From Conidiobolus incongruus B7586 (lineage: Eukaryota; Entomophthoromycota; Entomophthoromycetes; Entomophthorales; Conidiobolaceae): 19,941 nucleotides of DNA. Every line of letters starts with the position of its first letter. Position 1 is the first letter of the stretch. This document shows positions 1 through 11,400 of the stretch, one piece after another. The stretch covers positions 1-19,941 of the forward strand of contig JNEM01008358.1 in NCBI GenBank assembly GCA_000697335.1, given 5' to 3'. Made by a program: the position numbers and the translations under genes. A model generated the notes under the pieces. The model worked only from the letters and a program-made list of their open reading frames with translations, was not told where the DNA came from and did no database searches.

Positions 1-378
1 TGAAGATAGATATATTAATAAAATTTATTATATTTAATATATACAAAATAAGTTATTAATTAATTATTCTTAAAAATATTTATGATTATATTATTCAATA
101 AATTTGATATTTTAATTTGTTAATTAAATAATTAAAAAAATTTAAAAAGGTATAAGGTTATAAACAAAGTATTTTTATCAATGTAAATAAAGGTTAGTTA
201 TATAAATATATTGTTTATATAAAGTAATTTTTTTGCTACGAATAATTAAATAACAAAATACAAAATATTTAATAATTACGAATTTTTGGATTTATAACTT
301 ATATTAAACAAATCTTTAAATTATCCTTAATATTAAATAAATTGATTAAAATATCAATATCATTAAAAGTATACCTGC
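1..378. other. AT-rich intergenic DNA, nothing recognised
   Basis: The left edge of the window is very AT-rich with stops in all frames. I see no RNA gene, repeat or coding exon in it. It would be the 3' side of the mini-ORF at 379-456 on the minus strand. Confidence 0.6.
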
Positions 379-456
379 TTATTGTTTAATAGCTAATTGA
401 GCTAATCTTCCAGGATTGGTGTTAAGGTTTATTCCCTTGGGGCCTCCAGACTCCAT
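379..456 (-). CDS. unrecognised 25-residue ORF or terminal exon
   Basis: A minus-strand frame opens with ATG at 456 and ends with TAA at 379. It starts MESGGPKGINLNTNPGRL and ends in LAQLAIKQ. Its GC content is about 45%, far above the surrounding DNA, and it uses glycine, proline and arginine codons that random AT-rich sequence rarely gives, so it looks coding. A CAAG just upstream (near 466) could be a splice acceptor that keeps the same frame, so this may be the last exon of a small spliced gene rather than a complete peptide. I could not find a convincing upstream exon and I do not recognise the sequence. Confidence 0.4.
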   Translation of the reverse strand: MESGGPKGINLNTNPGRLAQLAIKQ

Positions 457-568
457 ATTAGACTTGAATTAAGGTAATTAAACTTGATCAACTTTGGGCA
501 ATATTAATTGTAAGTGCTCATATATAAAATATTCTAAACACATTAATATTAAAGCAATTTAAAATAAT

Positions 569-589
569 AATCGTAAAAAATTTACGATT
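569..589. repeat. short perfect inverted repeat (9-bp stem, 3-nt loop)
   Basis: The sequence aatcgtaaa, a 3-nt spacer, then tttacgatt forms a perfect 9-bp hairpin. No coding or RNA context explains it. In such AT-rich DNA a hairpin of this size can arise by chance, although its two CG steps make it a little more notable. Confidence 0.4.
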
Positions 590-1370
590 TGTGTTGGAGT
601 ATGAATTAAGTTAAGTATAGTGTAAATTAATGGATTATAACATACATTTATTTGTTATATTAGAATATTCTGTATTTAATAAAGATTGTACTGATAATTG
701 GCAAAATTTTAAGTCATATCCATTATATAATTTCGTAAATAATAGTTATTCAAATTGGTTATCAATGGATAATTTTGATTTTATTGGATTACTTCGTTCT
801 GAAATATAACATCATTTGACTTTTGAGACTTTGTGAATATTATAATAGTTTTGAATAATGGTCTTCTAATTGTAATTATGTTGGAACTCTGGTTCGTTAC
901 CAATTAAAACTTTTAAGTTTTATGAATCAGATTTCATCATTCTATTTTGATAAACAAAATTAAAAAACAATTGAATTTTGATTATAATGATTATAATAGA
1001 TATAGACTAAATACTAAGGATATAGACTAAATACTAAGGATATAGAATGAATAAAATCTCTGAATAACGCTAAATCTTTACAATAGATATTGAATAATTC
1101 ATTATAATAATATCAAAATGATTTAATTGTAGTGACTAAGGTAAAGAACTAGTTAGTGTCTCTCATCAAATTTGTCCTAATACTAGTAATATTCAAACTG
1201 ATATTATATTTCATAAAAGAGTAATAATCAGTATCAAGAAATAAATTATCCAGACATCTTAATTAAGCCAGGGTGAATTGATAATTATATTGCATGAGAT
1301 ATTGATATTTAAGAGAATATATTTATGTGATCTGTAAAATTTGATCAAGGAATATGACAACCCTGATTAT
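590..1370 (+). other. possible old coding remnant, identity unknown
   Basis: A 59-codon ORF runs from ATG 630 to TAA 809 and includes a stretch with several Trp, Asp and Cys codons (near DCTDNWQNFKSYPLYNF). Further right, other frames have shorter open stretches of similar mixed composition, for example around 859-960 and 1160-1240. No single frame carries the whole region, no family is recognisable, and AT-rich DNA can give such runs by chance. It may be a decayed gene or nothing. The part from 1370 to 1706 shows no features. Confidence 0.2.
999..1046. repeat. 20-bp tandem duplication
   Basis: The 20-nt unit tatagactaaatactaagga occurs at 1001-1020 and again, unchanged, at 1021-1040, followed by a partial third copy (tataga). 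The identity of the copies suggests a recent duplication. The unit length is not a multiple of three, so any reading frame here would shift. Confidence 0.85.
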
Positions 1371-1706
1371 ATTATATATATTAAATATTCATTATTCAAT
1401 TTTAAATAAAAAGTAAAATTTAAAATAATTATTAAATGTTTAATTATTCTGTTTTGGGTTTCTTAACAATAAACTATAAATAGTCATGTATAAATAGTTA
1501 AAATTAATAATAAAAATGAATTCAATATACTATTATATCTTAAATTGTGTTAAATTTTATATTTAACGAATAATAAATATAAAATGAGAGATAATCATAA
1601 TTAGATATATATTTGAAATATTATATTAATATAAAATAATTTGAAATTATAATATAGAAATTAAAGATATATTCCAAAAAAATGTATTAGAGGTATTACA
1701 TAATAT

Positions 1707-2050
1707 CTATTTCTTGCCAGACTTTTTGATACCACCTCCAACTAAAAAAATAAATTTAACAAAGTAAAAAAAAGATTAAAATAAACTTACTAAGAGGACC
1801 ACCTTTAGCAGCTTGAGCAGCCAGAGCCTTCAATTTGGCGGCGTCTTCCTTTTGCTTTTGCTTGAAAGCAAGATCGTCCTAATAAAAATTAGTTAAAATT
1901 TTTCAAGAATCATACTAAATATTACATCGTCTAATTCAGCTTGCTTCTTCTTAGGGGCTTTAAGAGGCTTTAATTTACCACCTATTTATAATATTAAATA
2001 CGGCTAAATTATTTAAAAAAATTTTATTGAAAACCTTGTCTTCCAGACAT
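1707..2050 (-). CDS. TMA7: Tma7, translation machinery-associated protein
   Basis: This encodes a 64-residue basic protein that associates with ribosomes in yeast; its precise role is poorly defined. The N-terminus MSGRQGGKLKPLKAPKKK and the end GGGIKKSGKK match the family closely, and the length equals that of yeast Tma7. The gene has four exons: 2035-2050, 1926-1981, 1791-1878 and 1707-1741. The introns are 1982-2034 (53 nt), 1879-1925 (47 nt) and 1742-1790 (49 nt), all GT-AG. The first exon holds only five full codons plus one base. Exon lengths sum to exactly 65 codons including the TAG stop, and every junction preserves the frame. The middle is rich in Lys/Gln/Asp (QAELDDDLAFKQKQKED), as expected. 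Identification is secure from both conserved ends. Confidence 0.93.
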
Positions 2051-3300
2051 CTTTGCTTTAAGTTGAAAGAATTATTGTCGTTAAAACCCAGAAATTTAAA
2101 ATATATATATTTAGAAATTATGTCTGATTTATGGGATTTTATTTTTCATGCAATATCTAATTACATATTCTCTTCATAAGATTGTATTCTAAGTCAAACC
2201 GCTCATCTATTGTAATTTATTCCAAATTCTACAAATTATAATATGATCTTAATTAATAGAATTATAATTTGATTGGCATCATTTAATGAATCCAAACTTT
2301 TTATCATACGCCTTACAATGTTAGAATCTATATCATTTATAAAGGGACATTAATTTTATTTCAAGTTTTTGGTAAAATTATGTTCTTAATTTTTTTTATT
2401 AATAAATATTTGATAAAACTTGAATAACATTAACTTTAAATCATTTATAGAATAAAAATTTCAATTATTATTAGAGAAGTATATTAAACATATTTAATTC
2501 CAATCAAAGATAAACCCATATGTCTTAATTATGTTAATTTTAACAAGGCATAATATGACTCAATTACAATTCTAATAGCATTAAGTTTTAATGATTTAAT
2601 TTTATACAATATATCAACTAATGATTTAAATATTGTAATAAATTATATTTACATACTTAAATTTCTCATTTAATCCACAAACAATTCATAATTTTGAATA
2701 TCACATTCAACCAACGAAGAAAGATCAAAATTTAAATATTTGAATGATATTTAAATAAAATTAGTCTCACTGTTAAATTATTCTATATTTATTTTAAAAA
2801 AATATGTAGTTTGTTCAAATGAATTGCTAATTTTAAATGTAGAATATTGCAAAGGTTTTAAACAGTTTGAAATATATTTTAGTTGAATATTATATAATAA
2901 AAATACAATCATATTACATCATAGATCAAATAGTAATAAAAACTAGGAATATTTTTTGAATTAATAATTCCTAATTGAAAGAAAATTTAACAATATTTTT
3001 ATTATTATCTACACAAATATGAATATATTTAATTTATATTTATTGGTTATAATATAACATGAAATACCAAAAGTTTAATGATTACATGAATTTAATTTTT
3101 GATTAAGTTATTTTAGAGACTACATATTGAAAGAGTATAATTAATGGATATATAAATACTAGAATATATATCTATCTATTAAAATTAATATTTTTTATTA
3201 AGAATTTAATAGTAAATATTAATCTATATTTTAAATAATGGGAATTTTTTGTGATTCAAATAAATAAAGATTTTGATATATAATATATAAAAATAAATAT
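2051..3300. other. AT-rich intergenic DNA upstream of TMA7
   Basis: This stretch has roughly 20% GC in the lines I counted and no supported exon. It holds the TMA7 promoter near 2051-2120, but no clear promoter element. A plus-strand ATG at 2120 opens a frame broken by TAA after 19 codons. Reading past stops gives protein-like text here, but it does so on both strands elsewhere in the window, so I do not count it. CpA and TpG are not depleted here: CpA+TpG over ApC+GpT is about 104/67 by hand count. Confidence 0.5.
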
Positions 3301-4440
3301 ATATTATAAATTTAATAGTTTCTTTTATTATTAATAACTTATTATTATATTTTTAATAAACTTTTAACACCAAAAAAATAATTCTTTTTATTAAAGACTA
3401 AATTTTAATATTTTACAAACCAATTAAATATTCTTATAGAAATTTTTTTTAAAAGCTAGTTTTTTAATTACTTAAAGTAATTATAATCATATAAGTTATA
3501 ATCTAAAGAATATATTAGATATAATAGTTTTTTTAATTGTTTTTTATTAAAAAATTTTTTATAGCTTTAAAAATATTATATAAAATACTAGGTTTTTTCA
3601 AATTATATTAAAAATACTAATTAAAACTAATTTTATTTAAAAAAACAATATAAAGTTTATTATTAATTGACTTTCCTTTAAGAATTAAATAAAAATAGTA
3701 TATATCATTATAATTTATTATGATAATTTATATTTGTTTATTAATAAAATATTTACTTAAAAAAATTTATAGAAAAAGTTAATTTAACTTAATTTAACAC
3801 TTTAATTTATATTTTAATTAAAGATTATATATATAAATTTAAGATCTATTAGTTATGATTATTTATTATAAAAGTTTAAGTTTTTAATAATATTTTAATA
3901 AGTTTTGTTTAATAGTAACTACTTTAGTTTTTTTAAGCTTTAGTTAAATTATAAAATATTTATTTTATATTTTTATTTATTAATTTAAGTTTAAACTTTA
4001 ATATATATAGATAATACTTATAAAACTAATATTAAAGTATTTAAATAATTTTTTAACTAAAATAAAAAGATACTTTTTAATATATTTTTTTGATTTTATT
4101 AATAAATAAAAAAATAATAGTTAAAATTAATTTTTTAAATTTTAACAGGTTTTAAATAATTTCTTTTTTAATTTTAAAATAATTTAATTAATAATAAATT
4201 GTTAATTTAAATAATATTTTATTATTAAAAGCTACTTATAAATTTTAAATGATTTTAAAAGGTTTATATTTAAGTTTTTCTAATACTAAAATAAAAGATT
4301 TTTAATAATTATTATTTAGTTTAAGCATAATTAAATTAAACAACCAATTTTAAAAAGTTAATTTTTTAATCAAAAAAATAATGATATATATATATAATTT
4401 CATATTTATTTTATTTATATTTATTTATTTTAAACTAATA
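3300..4440. other. extreme AT block with RIP-like dinucleotide bias
   Basis: By hand count, 3301-4440 contains 105 G or C in 1140 bases (9.2%). CpA+TpG total 24 against 57 ApC+GpT (ratio 0.42). The left flank (2101-3300) gives 104/67 (1.55) and the right flank (4441-4740) gives 26/17 (1.5), so the change is sharp at both ends. Loss of CpA/TpG in favour of TpA is the signature left by repeat-induced point mutation or similar C-to-T decay of fungal repeats. There is no ORF and no recognisable element left. Alternatives are a centromere- or origin-like AT tract, or an unknown local mutation bias. Confidence 0.6.
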
Positions 4441-5429
4441 ATATGTTTAAAAAATCATAAATTAAAAAATTTCCCATTACTTCAAATTTAAGATAATAGA
4501 AGAAAATAAATATCTGACCTTATTTAAATATTAAAGTACATTTTAGTTAATAATATTTTTGAAATTTTGATTTTTTATTAATTATATTGAAATTATTAAA
4601 GTCAAAAATTTTCATTATGTTAAACATATCAAGTATAAAAATTAATCAGTTTCATAGAATATTAGGTTTAATGTTCAATGCATTAGTTTTTAGCCAGTAA
4701 AATGGTATTTAATCAATTAGTATCAAATTCATTTGAATAATTTGGTTTTAAGTTATATTCTTGTAATATATCTTGACAAATAATGATTTTCAAAAATAAC
4801 ATTGATCATAAAAATTTAATAATATCAATTAATCAAACTTATATTTTGCATCCTTTAATAGATAAACTATTTTCAAATATAATTTATTTTTTATTGGGCA
4901 TTGACATTAACAATTGAAAATAATGAACGTTACTCATATTTGATTCGAGAATGATTGAATTTATTTCATTCTAGGAAAATAAAACGAATCAAATAAAAAG
5001 ATTATATTCAACTAATTAATATATCAGATTTTATATTATTCAAAAATTCATAATGCTTCATTGAAGTTTATTTTGGAATATACTATTTAGAATAGGATTC
5101 ATAATGTGATACAATTAAAGTCAACATTTTGAGCATATAATACTTCACAAATGACTAATAAATTTTGTTAAAGGTAATTAGTATAATAAACATACTAACC
5201 TGATTATATATATAATTGGCTTAATATATTAAAATTTAATTTCTATCAAATCATATTCTCGATTTTTGAAATTCGAAATAAGATGTCTATTATCAACTGA
5301 GATGAACTTTTTAAAAATACTAAAGTGAAATGTATATAAAAGAGTAAGCGTTATGAACAGATGAATACCAAAGTTTATATAAGATGTAGCAGATATTATA
5401 AAGCAATGAATAATAAATTTTTATATTGT
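4441..5429. other. AT-rich intergenic DNA downstream of BRR2
   Basis: Composition returns to about 20% GC and ordinary CpA/TpG levels. No coding exon, RNA gene or repeat is visible. The right end must hold the BRR2 3' untranslated region and polyadenylation site, but I cannot pin them down in such AT-rich sequence. Confidence 0.5.
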
Positions 5430-8400
5430 TCACACTTCGTCACTCTCTTCAGACTCTTCGTCTTCGCTCAGAGCTTCTAAAAGATTGACATTTAAATCTA
5501 ATTCTTGATCACAGCCCAAATAGGAATCGGACATCAAATACACCTTGAACTGGTTAGGACCAACATTAGAGCTAGATGGAGCTTCGAATTCAAGCTTGAG
5601 ATCCAATTTATGCGCAACATTGAAACGCTTGATACCTAATAGAAGATTCTCGGTGGGATTACCTACAACAATCCACCAGTTTTCGTCTTTGAGCTTAGGG
5701 TAGTATGGCGCAATAACCTTGGTTGTGATGTCATCTTCATCAGCACCGTCTCGTTCGATCTGAACCTGCAATAGAACCTTTCCACCGCATCTTAATTCGT
5801 CTTTGGGTGTAAGGACGTTAAGATTGAGTTCTAAGCTAGGATAGGTATTGACAAAATCAGCAACCTTTCGAAGCTGAGAGTTGTTCAAATCTTTCAAGAG
5901 AGCCTTTCTGTCGGCATCTTCAAGATCGATGAAATCAAAAACAGTTTCTACATCCATCTTTTTGGCCTTGGCAATGCGATCAATATCAAAATAGGGAATC
6001 TGCCTCAAGGGAGAATCCTTGTCCCACATTGCTTGGACGATCATCTGGCATAATTCCATGGTGGCAAGCGCAGGATTCAGCCAACCTTTGGAGGAGATCA
6101 CATCAACGCAACCCTGGAGCAGAGGGATGATTTGTGAGATAATCAAGGTTTGATCTGCTTGCAAATCTGGAGGAAGTTGAGTTCTTGAGAAGTGGGATTG
6201 AAGCAAAATATGTGTTTTGACATTAGGAAGGTTGAGATTCAATTTGTCTTCTGTTAGCTTAACAGGCAAGCGATCGTATAACTTTCTGAGCAAGGCATCC
6301 TCATGGTGTCGAATTGGTAATGTTTCAAACTCGGAGGCAGCTGAAATAATCTCAAGTAGACCTCTTAACTTGGTGCGACTGGTTAGTGACAAAGCAAAAG
6401 AGTCGAGTGTTGAGTATTGGATATTGTAAAATGCAGCGATCATACCCAAGTTTAATGGATGTACATCCACATCATCTTCATCGATTTGTATACAGCCTGA
6501 TTCGGAGAGTTGATTGAGAGTTTCTTCGACAAGTTCAGAGAGATAGTTGGAGATGTGAGTGGGTGTAGTGCCTTGGATGTTGTAGTAAGTTGGGTTTTGG
6601 GAGATTCTTCTGAAGAGGAAAGTATAGGTCAGGCAATCAACGGCATCTTGTTTGTTTTCAATAGTTTCTACAGCAATTTCGGCATTGAATAAATCGTGCA
6701 AGAAGTGATCTAAATGGGATTCCACGGGAAGTGCCTCTTCGATGAATTTCTTGTAATATTCTTTCTTGTTGCTATTGCACATCAAGAGGCATTGTCCAGT
6801 CTGGTCGATTAAGGGACGATTGGCTCTACCCATCATTTGAAGCATATCGGTAACAGGATAATCAACATAGCGATGCTCTTTTCCTTCAAAGTATTGGGCT
6901 CCCATAATGATGACCATATGGCTGGTTAAGTGGTTCATTGACCAGCAAGTATCTCTTGACGCAATCAATACTTGGAACCAACCATTCAAATAAAGGGTAC
7001 TAACAATATTGCGATCGCTAGGTGATAAAGCTTCATGATACAGTCCAATGCCACTGAGGAGCGATTCTTTAAGGTAGGGATCAGATACTTTTTCCACGGC
7101 AGCTTCCATTTCCTCGGGTTTACAACGTAGGAAATGTGGATTCTCAGAAGTGGCATACTGAAGAGTGATAAGATCTGAGGCAGTGAGTCGACATTGTTTA
7201 CGATTGGGGACAAAAATGATCACAGGTTGACTAGGAGAATATTGCCCAATTGCTTGATACGCGGGTCTAGACATTGCAATCATTAGAGATGCAAAATGAT
7301 TAATTTGGAAGCTTTGAATATGGACTTCGAGAGGAACTGGGCGATCAATTGGACTAAAATTGAAGGTAGCTTGTGGACTTACACCTAACCAATTTGCCAT
7401 ATCTCTAGCATTGGAGAGGGGGACAGATAATGCCACAAAGCGGATCCTGTCATTTAACTGGCTGTTTATGTATCTCATTCTGGAAACAACAGCTTCATAA
7501 GTTGGGCCTACATCGCCTCCAACCATATGAATCTCATCACATATAAACAATCTGACTCTTTGGATTTGCTCGCGTTTTTTCCATCTACGAGAAATACCAT
7601 CCCACTGGGATGGAGTGGTGATAATTAAATCACCTTGATTTAAAAGCTTATTATCTGCACTGAGCTCTCCAGTGAACTGGACAATGTTGAAATTTTCCAA
7701 ATTTCTAAATCTATGAGTAAAGTAAGAGAAGGCAGTTTTAGATAGATCTTCATTTGGAACCAAATAAATGATTGGTGGAGGACTTTGACCAGGCTTAGTT
7801 TGACTCAAGACTCTCAAAATAGCAAACTCAGCACAGATCGTTTTACCGCTTCCAGTGGGGGCTCCAAGGAAAGTATTCTCATTGGTTTTGAACAAAGTGT
7901 GAAAGGTTTGAGTTTGAATCGAGTTAAATTCAGCAAATTCGTTGGCATAATAATCAAAGAGGTGACTTGGTTCCTGACCAGATGTAGGAAGTGGATGCAT
8001 ATCATAAAGCTCAGTATGAGGTGGGTATTTTTCGGGCAAGATCAGATGTTTGAAAGAGATGGGCAGCTTAGCTTCGGAATGGAGCCACCTATCGGAAAGC
8101 AGTGTAACAAAGCAGTTGGGAGGCATGGGATCGGATAAGGGAATAGTAAATGAGCTGTAGTGCTCCTCGGTAGCATAAGCCTTTTTGAGAACGAAGAAAT
8201 CGTAGTATAGAATATTTTCACCGTCCAAATCTTCCACTAAGATCCAAAAACTTTCCGAGTTGCCATGAATTTTGTCATCCCACTGAAAATCAGGAATAAT
8301 GGTTAATTCAATTTTCAATAGAGAGCGAGTAATAGATTGGACATAGGCTCTAAGTTCTAATTTAGGGAATTTGTGGAGAAATTTATGAATGACTCGACCA

Positions 8401-11400
8401 GCCTTAGGGATACCAATTAACTCACCGATTTCCTCTGGATTCAAATCAAGATATCTCGACCATGAGAAATCTTTGCGTTCTAAACGATTAATTAATTTGG
8501 CATCGAGACCAGAAAATTGTCTGAGAGGAGACATAGACAGCCATGATCGCTTTTCAACCATTTTACACATATCAAGTGCTAGGCGTGCCAAATGAGCCCA
8601 TCCTTTCTTGAGGCACATTTCAAAGATTGATCGGAGAATACGGCCTGCTGACTGTGTTACATACACCATATCTGCCATTAAAGCAAATCCTTCTAGCTTC
8701 AGCTGAGAAATATAGGCTTGAAGAAGTACATTGATTTTAGCAACGGGCTCTTCAACACCTTCTTTTACAGGAATTGGAACTCTTTCTAACAGCTTAGCAA
8801 GCTCTAATTTTTCTTCTTCACGAATGGGAATAAACTTGAATTCGTCAGATAAAGAGAATGCGCGGAACAGCTCAATGAAAGACATCGTAGGCTTTAAATG
8901 TTGGTTATATGTAGCCATAGATCTATGTGAGATATAGTAATGGGATGCAATTCTGCCTAATTCAGTTCCTTGGAAGCGTCCAGTTTTACGATCATATTTA
9001 ACCAATTGACACTGGTCTAATAAAAGTGCAGCGGCATGAATTAAATCAGTTCGCCTTTGTACCAAAGTAGGGTCATCTTTGAATTCACTGTGGCTGACTT
9101 GATACAGTGGTCCATTTCTGAGCATTCGGACATAGAGATAAGTGTATCCCAGCCATTGGACAGCTTCCTCACGGTTCCTGATTGTTCCTAAACTAATTTC
9201 GGCATTTAAGCTATCAGTAAGCTTACTGATTAACTGACTTTCAATAGGAAGCTGGGTATTTAACAAGGACAAATAATATTGCAGCTCGTTTAAGGTAGTA
9301 ATAATGATACCTTCACCAAATGAGTCGAATTGAGGACGGCCAGCTCGGCCAAGCATTTGAAGAACATCCTGTGGACTAAGCTCAACCCATCTACCTTTTT
9401 CTGGGGAGTAGATTTGGGTACCTTTAATAATGACAGTATGGGCTGGAAGATTGACACCCCAGGCAAGAGTAGCTGTGGATACCAGAACTTGGATGTGTTT
9501 TTCCAAAAAGAGCTGTTCAACAACAGTACGATCCTCACGCTTCATACCAGCATGATGTATAGCAAAGCCATATGGAAGGAGTTCCTTCAAGTTAGAATCA
9601 ATGACTAACTCAGCTTCACTTTCCAAAGCGGCTCTACTAGCCGATTCAGGCTTAACAAACATCCCAATTGTCTCGCGATCTAAAGCAGCATCTCTTAAGA
9701 AGGCGGCAGTCCTGATAGTTTCCTTACGGGAATGAACAAAAATCAAAACCTGGTTTTTGCCAGCTTGTTCCATAACTTTTTCATAAGTAACTTCGTTCAT
9801 CACTTGGAATCTTTTAATGGCCTTCTTTTCACTGACACCAATGAAATTCTGTTTGAGAGGGCAAGGACGGAACTTGCTATCAAAAAAGAAAACATTCGAT
9901 TCAGGAACTCGTAAAAAGTCAGCAACATCCTGATAATTGGGAAGGGTAGCACTAAGCCCAACGAGACGGATCATAGTTTGGGTCTGCTCCATATGACGTA
10001 ATGATCTGACAACAATATTTTCCAAAACAGGGCCACGATCGTCGTGGAGTAAGTGAATTTCATCAATAATAATCAATCGTACCAAATTGGTATAACTGCG
10101 ATCATTGGCTTTTCTAGTGATAACGTCCCATTTCTCAGGAGTCGTGACGATGATTTGAGTCTCAGCGATTTGAGCCTTAGTGAGCTGAGAATCACCAGTA
10201 AGTTCAGAAACCTTAATATCTAAATATGATAGTCTTCTGGTAAAGGTACTAACCATTTCTTGAACCAAGGCTTTCATTGGGGCAATATAGACAATCTTGA
10301 AGTTGTTCAAGTTGAGACTTTGAGTTTCTTCATCAAAATGTTTATGGATCTCATTCAGAATAGTTAGCATAGCAACATTGGTCTTACCAGCACCAGTTGG
10401 GGCACAGAGCAAAATATTGTCATCTTGACCAAATGCTGCAGGGAACACTTCACTTTGAACTCGATTTAAACTAGGCATTCCCTTAAAGGATTCGTGAGCC
10501 CATTCAGGCAACTGTTTAGTGCTAATCAAGCTTTCGGGAGGATCAGGCTGACGGGTTGGAATGGGAATTTGAATTTCCTCATATTCTTTTTTCTTAGTTT
10601 TGGTAGTACCAGCAGGCAAAACACACTTTTCTTTTGAAAGCAAGTGATTGCCTTCTTTGAACACAAGGTCCTCCAAGTCAATGGAGGATTTGGGGAGATA
10701 TTTGGATGTGGCAGACGCTGGCAAATCGGTAGGATGTGATCGAGGGTGGGGGCCAGCGTCACCATTTGCAGCAGGAATAGATTCTGGAACAGTTTCCTGG
10801 CCACCTCGCATAGCTTTCAAAATCCAGTCTAATCCAAGCTCAGTCATTTCAGAAGCAATCTTTTGATAATCTTCTTGGGACTGGGGCCCACCGACTTCAG
10901 ACAGCCTGGTACACCACACAATAACATCTCTGTTCTTAATGAAGCGATTGATAAGAGCAAATTTCTCCTGGTCAAAATCAAAGAGCTGCATAAGTTGATT
11001 TTCACACTCTCTGGCATCAACATCCGAAAAGAGAATTTCTTTGGTTTGATATGTCATACTTTCAGCTTCTTGGGAATCTGAGAAATATTCTCTGATTTGT
11101 TTTTGAAGCCAGTGAGCATGAATCTCATGAGGGTGAATGACATCTTTGTTGGAAGCAGCAAATCGGGCTTGATTGACATTATCTTCATCATTTGATGGAT
11201 CGAAAGAGGGATATGCTTGGTCGATGTCCATAGAGTCTTGAGCATTTTGGCCATCTTCACCTTCGTTGTCTTCCTCATCAGAACTCTCTTTTACCTCAAA
11301 CTGGCCACCAGCTTGATCCTCATCTTCTTCATCATCAAACACAACAGCGACACCTAGTTCATCATCTAGCTCTTCTTGAGTTCCATCATTTTCTTTTTGA

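Noticed and set aside
2120-2393. Plus-strand frame upstream of TMA7 that reads like protein if stops are ignored
   Set aside because: Other spacers give equally protein-like text on both strands when stops are ignored, so this is not evidence of a gene.
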